A stretch of 64,000 nucleotides of DNA from Paragonimus skrjabini miyazakii (Eukaryota; Platyhelminthes; Trematoda; Plagiorchiida; Troglotrematidae): assembly GCA_014338405.1 (NCBI GenBank), contig JTDE01000449.1, positions 1-64,000 on the forward strand, written 5' to 3'. Of this stretch, positions 1-11,864 are shown in pieces; position 1 is the stretch's first letter; the number at the start of each line of letters is the position of its first letter. The position numbers were made by a program, and so were the translations under genes. Under the pieces are notes generated by a model, which was not told the origin of the DNA, did no database searches, and was given only the letters and a program-made list of their open reading frames with translations.

Positions 1-134
1 GATGATATGCACTACTGACGAGCTCTAATGAGAGCGAAACTCGAGTCTAGTGCTTCTTTTCGAAAGGGGTCGGCTGGAAAGTCTATGGGAATGCGACAGC
101 TGCGATGAATTGTGGGTGGTGTTCAATCTATATG
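1..134 (+). mobile_element. Hammerhead-ribozyme short element, copy 1 (cut by window edge)
   Basis: The 3' part of the dispersed ribozyme element: the hammerhead, then the shared tail (CGAAAGGGG, GGAAAGTCTATGGGAATGCG, ACAGCTGCGAT, TTCAATCTATATG). Homology stops at about 134. The tRNA-like half would lie to the left, outside the window. The tail closely matches the other copies, so this is one of the younger insertions. It lies 500 bases upstream of the PLE coding region at 634 in the same orientation, so a role as a PLE terminal repeat cannot be excluded. Confidence 0.85.
9..53 (+). ncRNA. Type I hammerhead ribozyme, intact core
   Basis: All conserved parts are visible. Stem I is GCACTA (9-14) with TAGTGC (48-53), six perfect pairs. 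CTGACGA is at 15-21. Stem II is GCTC (22-25) with GAGC (32-35), closed by loop TAATGA. GAAA is at 36-39. Stem III is very short: ACT/AGT around a two-base CG, part of the palindrome ACTCGAGT (39-46). The predicted cleavage is after C47, at GTC|TAG. Stem I is open, so this is type I, the class known from schistosome Sm-alpha and PLEs. The tiny palindromic stem III suggests better activity as a dimer. Activity is inferred, not shown. Confidence 0.9.
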
Positions 135-633
135 TTAATTATTTGTTTTATATTGTAAGTAATCGACTACTAAAGGTTGTTTGTCGTGTAAGACTTCTGG
201 TTAGCCACATTTTCGGCATTTACTATGTACGTATTCATTTACCCGGCCAGTTTGATTAAGGTAAACTTCGCTATTCCGTCTCACCTTCTCCGAATCCGGA
301 GGCTCATATTACATTGTCCATAAACACAAAGTGTTACAGATTCCGTACGTGAATAACCAGTTTGCTCTGAAAAGTAACCAGATCGTAACTCATGCTTTCG
401 TAAAATACAATGGCGTTGTTTTGAATGTTCTCAAGATCTTCTGTTACCTGTTCATAAAAGTTTATATAAACGTGGGTTCCATGGCAAACACTTTTATAAT
501 GGATTTTAGAAAGTTACAGTTGAAAACATTCAAAACACTGTCACGTAAAGAAGAGAGGAATGATTAAAAAGACAAATTATTCACTTAAGATTAGTGTAAA
601 ATTTTCTTATTGTAAGTTGTACATCACTCTCAG
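135..633. other. No recognisable feature
   Basis: AT-rich sequence between the ribozyme element and the PLE coding region. It may be the 5' untranslated part of the PLE, but nothing in it shows this. A 78-codon ORF at 331-567 resembles nothing I know. Confidence 0.4.
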
Positions 634-2355
634 TTGATAACTGCAGTTATGACACCACCAAGGGAGAGATGTGCTCTCACAACTTGTCATCTTGAATCTC
701 TACAAGACCTGAGAACTGAGAACTTTATCGTGCTGAAGCCACATAACTCTTCTGAGGCCATAGTTATGAGTAAGGAAGAGTATACTCGAAAAATGTTGTC
801 CATACTGAACGACGAAAGCAAATCCCAACGTATCGACAAAGTGGAGTAGGTGACTCATATTGAAGGCCGAATAATTCGACATCTTGATTTGTTGCTGCTA
901 CATCGAATACCTGATGAGGGCACTTTTAAATCTCTAAAACCCAATGGTTCATGAACACCTCAACTGTATGGCTTTCCCAAAACATACAAACCGGGAATGC
1001 CACCCAAACCGATTCTATCTATGAGCAATGTCTCACAACACAAACTGGCTCCATGGTTGGTACAGGCTCTGACACCATTAAAACGTAAATTTGGCACATA
1101 TGCCGTTAAAGACTAATTTGATTTAATTGAAGATCTCAATAAAGTCAACCTAGCAGACAAAGTCATGTGTTCAACAGACGTGCAATCACTGTTCACGAAT
1201 GTCCCATTGCACAAAACAATTGAAGTTATATGCAATCTGATCGAGACTGAGGGTTTTGATATAGAAATTCCCACGGATATGCTTAAACTGTTTCTACTAC
1301 TGTGCATGGAGAATACCAGTTTCAGTTTTCAGACTGAGCCTTATCGACAAATAGACGAGATCGCTATGAAGAGTCCATTAGGACCGATACTAGCGGATTC
1401 TTTTATGCTGATGGTAGAAATGCGAATGGCTCAAGACATTTTGTCGCTGCCGTTGTACAAACGTTCTGTGGATGACATTCTCATGTTTGCACAATCTCCG
1501 AAAACGATCGATGAGATGGTAAACCGGTTCAACGTATGTCATTCTAATCTGGCGGTCACCTGCGAGCTGGAAAAGAATGGATGCCTACCGTTTTTGGACA
1601 TCCACATCGGTCGAAAAGATGATGGATAGACATGATCGTGTGTCTCGAAAGCTCACCTGGATTGGTCAGTACAGTCACTTCACAAGCTTTACATCAATGA
1701 AGAACAACCGAGCACTGGTCAGAATATTGTTTACGCGTGCCAGACGCATTTGTTCATCAGAATGTCTTGCTGATGAACTTCGACTGCCTACAACGACATT
1801 GCAGGATAATGGGTATCTGCTGAGATTTATCAGCAGACACAGCCAGAAACGTATAGCTGAAGACAAGGTTTCCACGGTTGGGAAGAAGATAGTCTACAGT
1901 GAACTTCATCAATTCAAACCACGAAACATATTGTCGCCTCTATTAAACGAGCATACAATTCGGCTGAAATCGTAGTCGTTGACCGAACGCGTAAGCTACC
2001 GTTACCTTCAGTAAAGGGAGAGCAACCTATTGGCGTCAAGTCACACTGTGTCTATCAATTTGTGTGTAACTACGGGGAAAGTTATATCGGCAGAACCGAT
2101 AGGTGCTTGAACGCTAGAATGAAGGAACATCTGCTTAAATGGGTTCAGGATGTGACTGCGCAGTCTACTTCTTTCGTCTCGGGATCACGCAAACTTCCGG
2201 CTTCGTCTGTCGCCAGATAGATGTTGGCCACCAGTCACACGATTACACCCGAATCACCATTTAAGATTGTAATGCGCCACGCTAATCCACGTTTCTTGCG
2301 TTTCGCTAAGGCGGTTGCGATTAGTCATCTCAAGCCAGCATTGTGTGTACAATAA
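634..2355 (+). pseudogene. Penelope-like element polyprotein (RT + GIY-YIG), decayed
   Basis: A PLE copies RNA into DNA with a telomerase-like reverse transcriptase and a C-terminal GIY-YIG nuclease. In order: an N-terminal PLE segment with IVLKPHNSSEAIVMSKEEY (about 730-790), QLYGFPKTYKPG (about 964-1000), motif A STDVQSLFTNVP (from 1171), the MKSPLGPILADSF motif (about 1366-1404), and the catalytic box read as SVDD (1465-1476) where YVDD is usual. Then come LPFLDIHIGRK and the downstream RT/thumb part (about 1640-1960). The GIY-YIG part begins near 2041 with CVYQFVCNYGESYIGRT and ends with HLKPALCVQ and TAA at 2353. One frame runs from 634 to 1629 with stops at 847, near 953 and near 1114. 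Frameshifts lie near 1630 and 1940, and another stop near 2218. It is dead but relatively well preserved. ATG 634 is only the first visible Met; the true start may lie upstream. Confidence 0.92.
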
Positions 2356-2649
2356 CAGCTATAGGTAAACCTTAGACTCCCACGGATCTAATAGTTTTGC
2401 GTTGTTGTTCTCCACCTAATTTACTATTTTACTCCTTCACCCTCCACCCCGCTAGTATCATACATATGTTCCTGGTTATTGTTATTTGAAACTGAAGAGG
2501 CAATGCGAAATGCTAGCATCTACCACTGTCCATCTTCTTACTGTTTTGTTCAAATTTATGAAGGGAACCAACCGTTTCAAATAAGGTTGCATTGGTATAC
2601 ATGGTTTCACCGACTCCGTTTGCGATAACGGTACTAAAAATGAGTTATC

Positions 2650-2905
2650 TTATGAGTCATCAGCATTGCATATAGCTATCTGGACCCGGAGTTGAACTCT
2701 GACCACGTTTTCATGAGGCAACGGTGTAGACTTTGCGCCACTTAACTGGTATTATGCGAGATGAAATAGGAAAACATCGTAGTTGAACGTTCAGTCACAA
2801 GTAGTACAATCACCTCGAAGAGAGACAAAGACTCTTTCGTTTATTCCATTCGATAATCTTTTAGCAGCATTTGACTGTCAAGTTGAAATTAGGTCCGTCA
2901 ACGTT
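2650..2905 (-). mobile_element. Old tRNA-derived ribozyme element, degenerate copy 2
   Basis: Read on the minus strand, it has a B box-like AGTTCAACTCC (2688-2698), an A box-like TGGCGCAAAG (about 2731-2740) and the element's central region with CTCTTCGAGGTG near 2815 and TCAACTTGACAG near 2880. The hammerhead is reduced to a weak match of its 5' half at the left edge (CATCAG near 2660). Sequence divergence is high, so this is much older than the copies at 15.6 and 54 kb. Confidence 0.65.
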
Positions 2906-4119
2906 TTACGCAATACAATGCTTTGAAATAATTAGTTGGGAATCTTGCTGACTTAAAGTGGACGACACGTAACTTTGCCTACAGTTTCTCCCTAGACAAA
3001 GCCTCCAGATAACCTTTATAAAGGGAGATGTTATTGAATCTGACCAAACTCAATGAAATGTGTGTTCGGATTACCACAATTAAAAGCGATCGTACGATGG
3101 CAGAGCATCCGCCGGGGCCTTGAAGCTGCGAACCGTCACATACGGCTCCACAATGCTACTTGCTGCGAAATCAACCAGAGAGCAACAACCCACACGTCAG
3201 TTTAAATTATTCCCATGCCTATGTCCCATTGGTCAAATTACCGTATCATAGGCCCTTGAAATATATATATCCCCATGTATTGATTGCATTAAATACCCGG
3301 CCAGGCATTTTTCATGTTATACATATATTTTGTTACTGGGAATTCTTAGTCGAACTCCCCCTTTGTTTATTTTGTACCACCTCATTTAAATGCGTAAGTC
3401 ACCGCACTATTGACTGATGCTTGCTGACTGTTATTTCCCACGCACGGCGTTCACTTTATTGTGATTTGTACATTTTATCAATCATCAGTTATTCATGTCC
3501 AGAACCAGTTTGGTGTGAGCAAACATGCAACAATCCGTCTTGTTCTGCCCGGAGCAAGAGGTTTACAGCTGCCCTTATAGATTGCGTATAACCGTGGATT
3601 TTGACGGATTTAATACGAACCGTTTTAAACCAACCCTCACCCTTCAGACCTTCAAGCTCTTCCGGGGCTGTAGTCGATGCTTGCTTGTTTGCAGGCCAAC
3701 CACGAAAAAGTTGATTAATTTCAGCCTATGACTAAATGGAAACACAATAGCTCAGGTGAGTAGATTCCACACAACTTATTACTTACTGTTTTGTTCAAAT
3801 TTATTAGTGTTTCATTCTTGTTAAAGCCTATGAGTTGTGCACATTTTTGCCTGCCATCAAGCGCGAATAATATTTTTGAAATAACTAGTCATAAGAAATT
3901 TTTCCATCAGAAGAAGCTTACCCTACGCATGTACACACCACTATGTGGATGACATTGAAAGAATTCAGAACAAAAGAGGAACAGTCGCACATATGTATGA
4001 TCATTTCCGAAGTAACCAGCCAGGGACATATGAAGTGAAATATAGTGTGGTGAAATCAGAATAAGCGGAATGATAACCCAGACACAGGCAGTTGGATGGA
4101 ACAAATTTAATTTAGCCGG
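2906..4119. other. No confident feature
   Basis: ORFs of up to 94 codons occur on both strands (3160-3417 +, 3907-4191 -), but none resembles a known protein. A GC-richer patch at 3095-3150 stands out from its AT-rich surroundings without a clear identity. Confidence 0.35.
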
Positions 4120-4535
4120 TAAGGCCATGTTGGTATGGACACAAAAATTAGTTATGATCACAAGGTGAATAATGCTAATAAAAACACACATAACGCGTTA
4201 ATAATAGTGTATCGAATATACATGAGTAACAGAACTGTATAACAAATGGCGCGGCGGAAATTTCGATCGCTACAAATAATCCATTGAAACAGTAGAAACA
4301 TGCGGGATATGACGGACGGATGTACTGATGTGGGAGTAGTTCTTGACTTGTAATTCGTTTGGTAAATGAAATTGTACAAGTCGTGGAGTCGAAAGTGTTC
4401 ACTGAAAGACCGCGTACAGTTTAGCTCGTGTGGTGGTGTCAAGAGAGGGTGTTTTGTTTAGCATGCTGTGAAGCAGTGAATGATCATTACTCTTAGTGCC
4501 TCGAATAGAATTCTGGATATCATACACTACTTTGC
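4120..4535 (-). repeat. Unnamed interspersed repeat R1, copy a
   Basis: The minus strand matches 55600-56030 on the plus strand along most of its length. Shared landmarks are CATTCACTGCT, AGCATGCT, TTTCGACTCCA, AAACGAATTA, AAGTCAAGAAC and TTATTCACCT. Both copies keep an overlapping reading frame whose products share the stretch TNYKSRTT.TS.HPSVI. I do not recognise the family. An LTR or a gag-like stretch is possible. It abuts the Gypsy LTR remnant at 4551. Confidence 0.65.
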
Positions 4536-4550
4536 TGTTCTCCACTGTTT

Positions 4551-4900
4551 TGGGACGAAAATCCCCTTGATTCACCGCTTATCCAAATCCCGACACAATA
4601 GAAAGTTTAACAAGAGTCCAATGGGGACGTCGCGTTACGATATCTTATCGCGACTGGACGAAAAGTCTCGATGTTACACTCCCTGTTGTTTGCTAAGTAC
4701 TTTATTCTGCATTGCATTAATCAGTTTACATTTCGTGATTTTGCATGTGCTACTGAGACTAAGCAATGATAAACTGTGATTTCTTAAGTAATAACATACA
4801 TTTGTAAATGCGAGCTTTTTTCTCATGATTAAAAACTGCTTATTGCAGTTCCCAGTACTACATATTTACAGTTTTGAAAAAGCGTTTAGAATGCTTGTAC
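4551..4900 (+). repeat. Gypsy LTR remnant, same family as 17622 and 20712
   Basis: Matches the two better LTRs from their start (GGACGAAAATC, then TTGATTCACCGCTTATCCAA at 4569-4588) through CGACACAATAG, GGACGAAAAGTCTC, the GTACTTTA stretch and CATTTGTAAATGCG, becoming unclear after about 4870. The expected end (CCTAATTCCGAG) is missing, so the 3' end is lost or too diverged. No associated coding region is visible. Confidence 0.75.
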
Positions 4901-7249
4901 TGGATCCTCGCTAATGGACATCTAGTGCTGATGTTATCACAACAGGTCACTGATTGATGTTTGTGGATGACTTACTGGAACAACAAAGTGTACTGACTGT
5001 CGTTTAGATGATTCATCCAATGTTCTAGCTCAAACGAGTGACTTGGAAACCGGATTCTGACTAGGTTTAAAAATGTGTCACACAGGATGCAGCTGCTTAT
5101 ACAATATGCTATGGATCAGAATACCGTTAGCACACTTAGAATTGAGGCAGTTTTTCAAAATATCTAACAATACCATATAAGGCAGAAACTCATCTTTAAA
5201 CAAAACAAATAACGATTAAAAGTCGATTTTACTATCAACTTTCGAGTATCAGAAATGATATTGAAGGACTAATCTTAGGTCTAAAATGTGATAAACCTCC
5301 CATCTATTTCTTATTCTGAAGAAAAATTTGCTTCAGGCGGAATATCTCAAACCGTAGCCACCTATACACTTGGAGTTTTAACACGGCGTTTAAGGTAATG
5401 GATTGAAATGACTGGTAATCGATGCTTTGTTTGCTACAATTGTTACGATTTGGAAAACTAACGTGTTTTCTTTTTCGCAATACAATTTTTTGGCAGCACA
5501 CTGCGTTTCTTATGTTAGGCGAAATCTCTTCAACACAAAGAACCTGCTGCGAACAACATACCACTTCGAGTTTCCTTCAAACGTGCATACAACTGTCCCG
5601 TTTAGCTAGCCGAAAGGAAGACTTATTAGTTTTACCTCGAGAATGTTTTTGCATATGACATCAGGTAGCATTTATTCTACAGTACATTCTCAATCAGAAC
5701 CTAACGGTTCGAATTTTGTACAGTGATGTTCATGGCAAGATTCTAGATGTCAGTCACTGTATCGCTCCTCAGAGGTTACGGTTTGCCTGGGAATGTGGCC
5801 AACACAAAGCTGCTCTACTGAGGCGCTGTAAAGCTCGCATTCGAATATGTGGTGCATTCAATCAACCACAGGTTACTCTCCTAGACAAGACATCTTCATA
5901 AACAGACCGTCGTGACCTGTTTGCCGTCCTGAACCAATCGCGTACGGTGAACCATTTTCGAGAGTCCTTCGGATGAAACGAAAACAGTATCAAATAATCG
6001 AGCCAGTTCGTTGCAGCTGTGTCGTCAGCATGGTTTCGCAAACACGCATACCAAGCACACAGCCATCGTTCGATTGATCCACTGCTGATCAAAGGTCATC
6101 ATACGAAACAGTACGAATTTTTCTGTGCTATTAGTGTATGGTTGTGACGTGTAAACAGTCCGATTGTGCCCCGAGACTGTTCGTGTGCAAAGTCAGGACG
6201 ACCGCCACCGCCAGACAAAAATCTTAGGCTGGCCACGGATATGACCGACTTAATCGCAAGTCAAAAGTGCACGTTCAGAAAGCAGCCAAGCTTAATAAAC
6301 AAAATCCACACATGTAAGGAAAAAGTGATCTGGCATCGATTACTTGCTTATAGCAAACAGTGAAGAAGAAAAACAACTGTGACCTGAGTTTCAGAAGTAG
6401 CCTGCAAACAATAGAACCTGCGATAAACACAAGCCATCACTGTATAAGATGTAAGCTCTGGTCGATTACGAGTAAACTTTTAGTTATGTACACGATGGTT
6501 CGGCTATCGTCCCGTTATCACACAGCAGGTAAACTGATTGATATAAAAGAGAGAACAAAGAACAAACGTACAAGTTGTGTTCGGGGGTTATAAGGGATTA
6601 AAAGTGAATGATTAAAATAGTGTAGTGGACTGTACGCATTTAGAAAACTGAAGTTATGGTATTCAGTTGGTTACCGAACTTGGTATTTGGGTGGCAAACG
6701 TTTAATCAACAAACGGGTCGACATCACCATTGTCTGGAAGTTGGTGATGTTTGATGAATGCCTGTTTAGTACACGCGCACTAAGGCGTTTATCCCAGATA
6801 CGAATTCACCAGGCGTGAACTACGAACGGGCGGTTGAGAAGAGACGGAATATTTATTTGACTAGTACAAATGGTTTCTCAAAGTGCTATGAACGGCACCA
6901 ACATCCAAGTTGGCTACGAAGGTTAGGGACCGACTGTTGACGAGGGATTTAACCGGAAGTGTGTGCGGCTTGGGTTCATGCTGCGCAGTCACATGGTATG
7001 CGGACAAACGATCAGACGGCATACAGCATGCTGACTTTTTAATAGTCTAGGTACGATATGCAATCGTGGATTTTGGAACTGTTTTACACACCATACCGCA
7101 AGCGGGCCAATGAAATCACCAGGTCTTTACACCTGGTTTGGTATACGAAAGTGAATTGACCCTTTTGACCTGACTTCTAATTGGTTACTTCCGGTTGCTT
7201 TTGACCTACTAATCATGCTGTTTTTGAGCCCTTTCCTGGAACCTGATTA
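4901..7249. other. No confident feature
   Basis: ORFs of 60-86 codons on both strands between 5304 and 6593 have no recognisable motifs and overlap each other. The stretch 5716-6092 is open on both strands, but nothing identifies it as coding. Confidence 0.35.
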
Positions 7250-7438
7250 GTCGCTTTCCGCACTTTCGAAATTTCGTCTTGCAGCTTGAATGATTGCTTC
7301 CCGCTGCTGGTGAACATTAATACGAAATCTGATTGTTTGATACTTCTTACTGACTAGGTCGGTTAGTTCCTCGTTTTTGAAACTTAGGCTGTCGGGTTAT
7401 ACCCTGTTTTGACCAACAGTCCGATTTATTTTAGTTGT

Positions 7439-7865
7439 TCAGTTCCGTTGTGCTAGTATTTTGGTATGACGGTGTTTACACCTAGAGTTTTTGGTTAGCA
7501 ATGAATCACAGATTCTGTCCCCTTTAGTGTATCTGCTTACTGAAACAATTGATGAAGACCAAGCCTTAAGAAGTTCTTTTACATATTTGGTGGTTGCCCG
7601 AATAAGGATTCCGACGTTTTCAATCTCCATGATACATTTAATGTCGTCGAAAATGTTAGTGAGTAGCATATGTGTGTCTATCACTGGTCATTGAAGGGTT
7701 ATAAATATATCACCAATATATCGTACTCACAGTTTTAACTTGATCTTGAACAGAGTGATGTTCTATAGCTCCTACACATCAACTGCAGCATTGAATCCGG
7801 ATGTAGGCAAACCCACTGGAGTTCGCTTACTGAATTTGAAGTATGCCTACAACCAGGGTAACATG
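7439..7865 (-). pseudogene. Penelope-like RT fragment, minus strand
   Basis: Reading the minus strand from about 7850 downward gives AYFKFSKRTPVGLPTSGF, the counterpart of the PLE stretch leading into PMGSPLSP. Next come RYIGDIFI, the counterpart of the YVDD box (first Asp lost to Gly), and LLTNIFDDIKCIMEIEN, the usual PLE segment just after it (LN..HP.IKFTMEIE). Stops separate the pieces, so this is an old fragment. It is more diverged from the PLE at 634 than that copy is from the general pattern, and probably represents another PLE lineage. Further along the same strand (about 7250-7390) lies an open stretch with SKKYQTIRFRINVHQQRE, which looks protein-like but is not placed. Confidence 0.65.
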
Positions 7866-7870
7866 AGACC

Positions 7871-10800
7871 GCATATGACTTCAGAGACTCATCTGGTCCA
7901 AATTCCTCTTCTCATAGTCTGCAATGTTTTTTGGCCGGGGTACTGTCAGTACTATAAGTTAACTCCCTACGTCCAAACCCATGCGATTTGACGATGAAAT
8001 GTTAGCAACCAAAATGCTAACCTCAGCGAACAACGGAATAACTAAGCCATCAACTAAGCTACAAACAATCTCACCATTCCCAATATTCAGTAGTGAAAAT
8101 TAGTTTATACGTGGAATTAAAGTAGATGTTAGTTGGACAGTTTGTTAGATAGTAGAAAGTTAGACGTGTTGGGTCTTTGTCGATGTTAAACGTGGCCCAG
8201 GAGGATAACACAAATGTCACTTGTATTAAAAGACACTAGTTTGCAACACGTTCAAAGCATGTTAGTAAGATGCGTATTAGAATAATTTAACTCATCCAAA
8301 CAATGTAACTGCAACCTTACTAACAACATATACGGAAATCACAAACAACCGAGACATAACCAAGAGACAGCTTCACAGTCTCTATACTCTGACCGGTGAA
8401 TTACGGCGCCAAAGCGCACGAATATTGGCAGTGTTTCTGACTTTTGTTTGAATATAATTCTTTTTTCTAGGAAACAGAGAGTATGTATGTGACATATCCG
8501 AGCCCAAATAGGGAAAAGTCTTAATCAGTGCTTCTCAAAACTGGTTCGATTACTAACGTTAGCAAAAAGATCACATATCCATCCTTAGTGATGTACCAGA
8601 CATACACTCGTTTTGCACAAAAGACGATATATGTAGCAATATCGCCAAGTTGCTTGAGCCTCCATATTAGAACAATTAAGTTCTCAACTATGTATGTTTC
8701 AACAGGGATTTGTGCACTACATCACCGTTTTTACGAAGCTGATCTCGAGGGTGCATCCTCTGAATGACTGCAAAGACAAGTTGACTCGATTTTATTTGGT
8801 TTCAAGAGATTGTATTAATATCTGCGTCTCTAACATAAAATTCTGTCGACCCAGTACAAACTGTTTGACTGCTGTGCAGACGGGTGAAGAATATTCTTGT
8901 ATCATACCTTTGGGTTACAAAGCGTTAATAAGAAGCTTTCCTTAATGATCAGTATTCCACAGTAACCATGTCTGAATCTAACTATCATGTTGACTGAAAC
9001 CAAAGACCACACGCCTATTTCTAGCAAGCCAGACAGATTAGCGCGAATAGCACTCGTTGCATAACCATGTGATTGGCAAGAATGCTGGCTCAAGTAACTA
9101 GGTGTTGATAACAATGGTGCCGGATTCTGCGACAGTTAACGCCAAGTTATGTGGCTAACCCAATATCAAGAGAGTAGAACAAGAGTAAACCGGAGTAAAT
9201 CGCGGTGTACTAATGTAGAGAAGGATCGTCATGCATTTAAAACGATTCAAATTTTTTGAGCTAGATAAAGAAATCTGAAAAAGTTGGAAACATATCAGTA
9301 GTAATTGAACTGAGGAACATGGGAGGCAGCCACTATTCAGATTAGTGAAGTTAGAATCATGGCGTATCATCACTTTGTACACATGCGAAAAACTGAAACC
9401 ACTTGCCCCATTGTGCCCAACTGTACGATGACAGTTTGCTGTGTATATATTGTTGATTACCACGACGGTCGTCACTGAGACACATGATCATGTCACTCTG
9501 ATCTACGAGCCTAATAGCCTTTCAAGTCGTTTCATGGATCGAAGATGTAGCTTATGGGAACGTTGGATAGCCGTATGAATGCTAGGTCTTCTGGAGGTCT
9601 GGCTCATGATTTTGCCATCACATGATAAGGGACCAGTAACTCAGTGTGAACAAACCATTCCACTTAATTCCGGTTATAAAACTTTCTGGCGACCGAGCTT
9701 TTGTTTACTTGATCTATGACACTAGTAAAACAGCTTCCTCGGGTTCCCATCTTCATTCGTTCTGCAGATTTTCAGTGACCATCGACGCTGGTTAAACATA
9801 AGAACGGCCATGCACTACTCGATGCGGGTTCGGTCAAATTTCCCGGTGCGCGGGTATGTGTAGGAATTCTAGTTGGTGGAACAATCGCCGTTAGCACATG
9901 ATTTTCACATAGTTCTGTAGAGTGATTATTTTATGACAAACTAATATCAACAGTTTCTCATTTCAAAACTGGCGATATCTGTGTCTATCACAGTTCGTTG
10001 TGGTTATCGTAGTCACAGGATGCCTATCCAAGTAAGTCACCAACAGCACATCGCCTATTTTTTGTTTTATTCACCTCTTCAGATTTTGTATCATACCAAA
10101 GGAATCAAACTGGGGGACATGTGAGTATAGGCTTTGCAGCCGGTAAGATAATAGTCCCGTAATGAATCCCTATCTGGAAGCAAGACATAAGGGGATTCAC
10201 CAGTCGCAAAATCTAAACCAGCGAGACAAAAATCTAGTTAAATGTAGGGCGCGCAATGTTTATTTGATGAAGTATACGATAGTCCATTTATACACGAGAA
10301 GTTGCAACCATGGATTGTAGATTCGGCTAAAAAAATAAACTAAACTGGGGAAATCTCGCCTTTCTGGAAAGAATGTGTCCGGTTTCTGAAATAACGAAGG
10401 GACTTGCTCATGTGGATGTATGCATATAACCGATTCTAACTATCTATCATCCTTTTGGGGGCATTTTTCCGTGGATGACTTAAGAAAATACTAGCCCAAA
10501 ATGACCATGTTTTTTGTGGTCGTAGTGTTACAGTGTCATGTCATTATGACTTATTAAGCCTACAGCTGCTTTTCTTACTGCTCACCTGGATTCGTGGCTG
10601 CAGAGCTGCACTGACTGAACTCTTGGGGACCTGTCCGAATCTCACGCTTCCGAGAGGTCTGGTTTAAGGCTGCTTTTGCCCTAGATCTGAATGATAGGTT
10701 ATTCCAGTAGCCTCTGAGGCCTAGGGTTATTCGACTCTAGTTGTCCTCTGACCAGGTGTTTTATGATTCCCTCCTTGGTCATCCGTCGTACGCCTTCTAG

Positions 10801-11763
10801 CTTACAAAGTTGCTTTACAATCAACATACGTTGTATTTATTCCTTTTCTGCTTGGCAAAATATATTGGTGTTCTGGACCATGTCAGGTCCACGACCTCAA
10901 TGATACGCATAAATGTTGTATAGGAAAGCTGGTTAAAACTCACAAATCTCCGTAATAATGTTTAGGTCTACACGGCGTACGAAAACGTGGAGCGGAAAAA
11001 AGTTTTATAGACGGGCAATCTGTATCATACCTATAGGTTGTAGTTCCACCAGGTGAGTCTTCTAATGCACTCGAAAGCCGGCTAGCAACTGGCAGTTCAG
11101 GGGCGGATTCAGTAACATAGTGGTGAAGCAGGTAGCCGGGGTAGGGGCAAATGTACACGGCGTTTTGAACAAAGCTAATTTCAGGTGTGGGAGTAGCATC
11201 TTCGCGCTGACAGGGATGTGTGAACTAAAATGTATGACCTGTCACCTGTGGTTGCTACGGTCATAAATGTCATCGTCAATGGCAACATTCAGGGTTCACT
11301 GCACGCAGGAAGTAAATGACCATTTTGAAACACAAGTAAGAAATAGGCCAAGTTACGTAGCAAGGTTGGGGCATTGGAACAGTGAATATTCAACAGATGG
11401 CTTAAAATATATCCTTTAAGATCTGAAGGACGATGCTGAACCTAACCTCCAGCTCCGCCTTATTTCGCTGACAGTATCGAGGACGTTAGAAACCGATCGA
11501 CACTACCAAACATTCGTCTTTCTATCCACGTATAACATATCAATTAGGTTGATAAACTTATATGAACGGCCGACTTTGCATAACACAATCTTGAACACAT
11601 TAGGGCTGAACAGAATCATAAGTATCGATGAAGTTTAAATGTAGAGCGTACAGCGCAGGTTGTCCCCAAGGCCGATTTACTATATCTGGTGCAAGATAAA
11701 GTTCACGTCAATCGTACCGTAAATGACCAGGAATCCTTACTATTCCCATCAAATTCTGTCCAC
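7871..11763. other. No confident feature
   Basis: The longest ORF is 106 codons (9155-9475, minus), with no recognisable motif. No tRNA-like boxes, LTR-like ends or RT motifs were seen. The stretch 10560-10800 is slightly GC-richer. Confidence 0.35.
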
Positions 11764-11864
11764 NNNNNNNNNNNNNNNNNNNNNNNNNNNNNNNNNNNNN
11801 NNNNNNNNNNNNNNNNNNNNNNNNNNNNNNNNNNNNNNNNNNNNNNNNNNNNNNNNNNNNNNNN
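11764..11864. other. Assembly gap (101 N)
   Basis: Unresolved bases. ORFs drawn across it are artefacts. Confidence 1.

Noticed and set aside
3120..3160. Spliced-leader RNA gene suggested by AACCGTCAC
   Set aside because: Only a few bases match, and no donor or Sm-site layout follows.
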